Source: Neptuniibacter sp. CAU 1671 (GTDB lineage: Bacteria > Pseudomonadota > Gammaproteobacteria > Pseudomonadales > Balneatricaceae). Taken from it: a stretch of 64,000 nt of DNA. Of the stretch, positions 62,540 to 64,000 are shown one piece after another. Position 1 is the stretch's first letter; the number at the start of each line of letters is the position of its first letter. The notes under the pieces were generated by a model. It was not told the DNA's origin, did not search any database, and saw only the letters and a program-made list of their open reading frames with translations. The stretch spans positions 767,805 to 831,804 of the forward strand of contig NZ_JARHUE010000001.1 in NCBI RefSeq assembly GCF_029222905.1, written 5' to 3'. Made by a program: the position numbers and the translations under genes.

Positions 62540-63334
62540 ATGCCAAAACGAGCCAAAGGTAAAAGATATGATTTCGAGGTCTCGTGTGTTGCATGGGGAG
62601 ACTTGCTCGGCTACGGGTCAATGATCGAATCTGCGAAGTTCCACCCAAAAGACAAAACAACAATACAAGCAATAAGAAGGCTAAAGACTTTTCAACAAGT
62701 AGCTATGGGTGAAGCCTCTCGAACATTTAGAGCAATGCCTATAAATGACGGTGTGGCATTTTTTTGCGACCTTAGTCCGAGAAGCAGCTCAGTGACAGCA
62801 GACTTTCTGCAAAGATCAATTACAGCGTTTAACAAGATTAATACAGAGGATAAAAAGGCAGGTCACCCTGGCATGAGAATGGTTATTTCAGTTGGACCCA
62901 GAGCAAGAATAGCTCGTCCAAAACGTTCGAGCGCCCATCTTCGAAATATACTGTCTCGCCTCACTGAAAGGCTTATATCTCCCGAACATGCTGTTAATGA
63001 AGCTTTTACAGCTAGTCCCGTTGCTGGTTTTGTTCCAGCGCTGCAAGCAAACTTTGGATTTACAAGAGCATATTTGGCTGAGTCTGGTGGAAGCAGAAAA
63101 GGTTTCAAAGGGGCAAATTGCTTTATAGATATGTCTTTATTCGAAACTCCTCACCCAAATTGGATCAGCTTCAATAAATTCATCGAATGGAGCGACAGAG
63201 GTTTTGATGCAGTTTTTGGTGAGTTATTGTCCGCTGACTGGACTGAAGCAGGTAGCAGATCCTATTCCGGGATAACGAACACCATTGATTTAGCAAACAA
63301 TCTGGGCATGGGAAACTCGTATGAAATCACCTAA
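62540..63334 (+). CDS. Cassette-encoded protein with nucleotide-cyclase-like motifs (weak)
   Basis: 264 residues. No membrane segment. SCVAWGDLLGYGSMIES near the start, PINDGVAFFCDL in the middle and GMRMVISVGPRAR later follow the order of a class III nucleotidyl cyclase (metal Asp near FxDLxGY, then NDG, then MRxxIxxG). The match is faint and the second metal residue is not certain, so the catalytic claim is weak. Such cyclase-like proteins occur in anti-phage systems, but no effector gene is adjacent. The stop codon lies in an attC core and composition is AT-rich, as in the first cassette group. Confidence 0.6.
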   Translation: MPKRAKGKRYDFEVSCVAWGDLLGYGSMIESAKFHPKDKTTIQAIRRLKTFQQVAMGEASRTFRAMPINDGVAFFCDLSPRSSSVTADFLQRSITAFNKINTEDKKAGHPGMRMVISVGPRARIARPKRSSAHLRNILSRLTERLISPEHAVNEAFTASPVAGFVPALQANFGFTRAYLAESGGSRKGFKGANCFIDMSLFETPHPNWISFNKFIEWSDRGFDAVFGELLSADWTEAGSRSYSGITNTIDLANNLGMGNSYEIT

Positions 63335-63394
63335 CAATGCGCTCGTGTGGGACGGCTTGCTTCGCTGCGCCACCCCACAGCTTAAACGTTATAA
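63329..63394 (+). repeat. attC recombination site
   Basis: ACCTAAC (RYYYAAC) at the left and GTTATAA at the right, 66 bases apart. Inner arms CAATGCGCTCGTGTGGG and CCACCCCACAGC pair well, with TTAAACGTTA as the right inner arm. It overlaps the stop of the preceding gene and lies 22 bases before the next start, the standard layout. Confidence 0.85.
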
Positions 63395-63416
63395 CCACTT
63401 AATGGAGTAATAATCA

Positions 63417-63818
63417 ATGAAATGGATCGTCCTAACTTTCTGGTTGCTAATGAGTTCTTTTTATCTCTATTACATTGGTTTTGCAGTACCGAAAGAATTT
63501 TCATTTGACGGATTCATACTATTTACTCTTCTGCTCGCAGGCGGCGGCCTTTCATACGACATAGCATCCAAAATGTTCGCTATTCCAAGTTATCGCGGAC
63601 ACTGGCGTGAATTATTAACAAGGATGGGACTAATCTTGATTGGCCACGGTTTAGTAATTTCTGGCATTTATTTGGCAGGGCTTTTCAGTGCTAAATGGGG
63701 CGAAACCTTATCAATATCCTTTGGCTCATTTGTCGCAGTTTTAGGCATGCTTTTAGCATGCGTCCAAGCTTACAAAGCAGAAGCAACGTTTAAAAAACTT
63801 CGTAGTATGTTTGCGTAG
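63417..63818 (+). CDS. Cassette-encoded four-helix membrane protein
   Basis: 133 residues with about four membrane segments (5-22, 34-52, 69-90, 98-119), TGGAGTAATAATCA precedes the ATG. LLLAGGGLSYDIASKMFAIPSY lies between the second and third. No charged catalytic motif. Function unknown; small membrane proteins are common among cassettes. It ends in an attC core. Confidence 0.72.
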   Translation: MKWIVLTFWLLMSSFYLYYIGFAVPKEFSFDGFILFTLLLAGGGLSYDIASKMFAIPSYRGHWRELLTRMGLILIGHGLVISGIYLAGLFSAKWGETLSISFGSFVAVLGMLLACVQAYKAEATFKKLRSMFA

Positions 63819-63875
63819 TTATAACAAAAACAGGCAGTTGACGCGCAATGCGCTCAACTGCTGTAAGCGTTAGCT
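63819..63875 (+). repeat. attC recombination site (short, well paired)
   Basis: TTATAAC at the left, GTTAGCT at the right, 57 bases. The centre is a near-perfect stem: GCAGTTGACGC with GCGCTCAACTGC. GTAAGCGTTA supplies the right inner arm. It is close to the minimal length of attC sites and follows directly on the stop codon. Confidence 0.85.
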
Positions 63876-63942
63876 GCCCGAGTTACCCACGAAGAGTAGA
63901 CACCTTCTATAGTTAGGTTTACGCCTGACGGGGAGGTGTAAG

Positions 63943-64000
63943 ATGTCCAGGAAAAAGTATCAACACTATACCGAGGAATTCCGACGCGAAGCGGTCAATC
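63943..64000 (+). CDS. Transposase OrfA of an IS3-family element (partial, runs off window)
   Basis: Only 19 codons are in the window: MSRKKYQHYTEEFRREAVN, the typical start of the HTH subunit of an IS3-family transposase. GGGGAGGTG precedes the ATG. The left end of the element must lie between the attC site (63875) and the start; TAGACACCTTCTATAG at 63896-63911 is a candidate end. The element therefore inserted just downstream of a cassette. It is a different IS from the one at 16.4 kb, whose OrfA begins MTKQRRSYSTEYK. Confidence 0.8.
   Translation, partial: MSRKKYQHYTEEFRREAVN

Noticed and set aside
62355..62624. Small plus-strand frame of 89 codons before the cyclase-like gene
   Set aside because: It overlaps the larger cassette gene by 85 bases, has no ribosome site and no family resemblance.
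21905..63890. GAGTTACCC at about 21910, 24649 and 63880, near mobile borders
   Set aside because: A nine-base match seen three times is within chance for 64 kb and the surroundings do not align.
1..64000. CRISPR array, tRNA, rRNA or riboswitch
   Set aside because: No regularly spaced repeats, no cloverleaf or rRNA sequence, and no recognisable riboswitch core were seen on reading both strands.

Overview
The window reads as a gammaproteobacterial chromosome segment, most like a marine Oceanospirillaceae-type bacterium. This rests on gene content: EfpL, TmcA, FolE/FolX, a complete rnfABCDGE operon, endonuclease III, RhlE, PurT, and a Pseudomonas-like sulfate-assimilation set (CysD, CysN, one-piece sulfite reductase, DUF934 protein, iron-sulfur CysH). 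I would not name a genus. No rRNA, tRNA or CRISPR array was recognised.

Layout. 0-3.2 kb: efpL, a membrane aspartic protease and tmcA. 3.3-9.4 kb: a tightly packed minus-strand signalling cluster (HTH-receiver, receiver-HDOD, histidine kinase, receiver-HD-GYP, GGDEF), in which the two c-di-GMP domains have lost catalytic residues. 9.7-16.3 kb: folE-folX, a LemA/M48 peptidase pair, a tautomerase, an Smr protein, an envelope protein, a GST and a glycerophosphodiester phosphodiesterase (GDPD). 16.3-24.7 kb is the accessory core. An IS3-family remnant is joined in frame to a large GNAT / FAD-oxidase / methyltransferase protein. A second, orphan 3' tail of a GDPD gene lies on its far side, followed by a YqaA / C26 peptidase / amidoligase block. 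A second copy of a ~130-bp repeat comes next, then an AT-rich run of integron-type gene cassettes with attC sites and no integrase.

24.8-32.4 kb: two DJ-1-like genes, pirin and azoreductase divergent from a LysR regulator with a clear palindromic LysR box, and a large MscS/MscK channel. 32.4-45.1 kb: a winged-helix/nuclease-like protein, an iron-sulfur photolyase, purT, a glycosyltransferase/kinase cluster, a SpmB-like membrane protein, nth, rhlE and a Crp/Fnr regulator. 45.2-51.5 kb: rnfABCDGE, with an RnfC whose C-terminus carries six ~66-residue repeats. 51.7-58.4 kb: sulfate assimilation, cysDN on the minus strand and a TauE permease, cysI, DUF934 and cysH on the plus strand. CysN carries an eroded APS-kinase domain and CysH has the cysteine pattern of an APS reductase, so together they imply sulfate reduction through APS rather than PAPS. 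58.5-62.1 kb: ELM1-like, acyltransferase, SRPBCC, GNAT and a small membrane protein. 62.5-64 kb: a second group of integrase-less cassettes with two good attC sites, ending in the start of another IS3-family transposase that runs off the window.

The most distinctive items are the IS3-started GNAT/oxidase/methyltransferase fusion with its duplicated GDPD tail, the two orphan cassette groups, and the matching CysN/CysH evidence for an APS route. Starts were moved from the longest open frame where a Shine-Dalgarno sequence or family alignment decided it; each case is stated.
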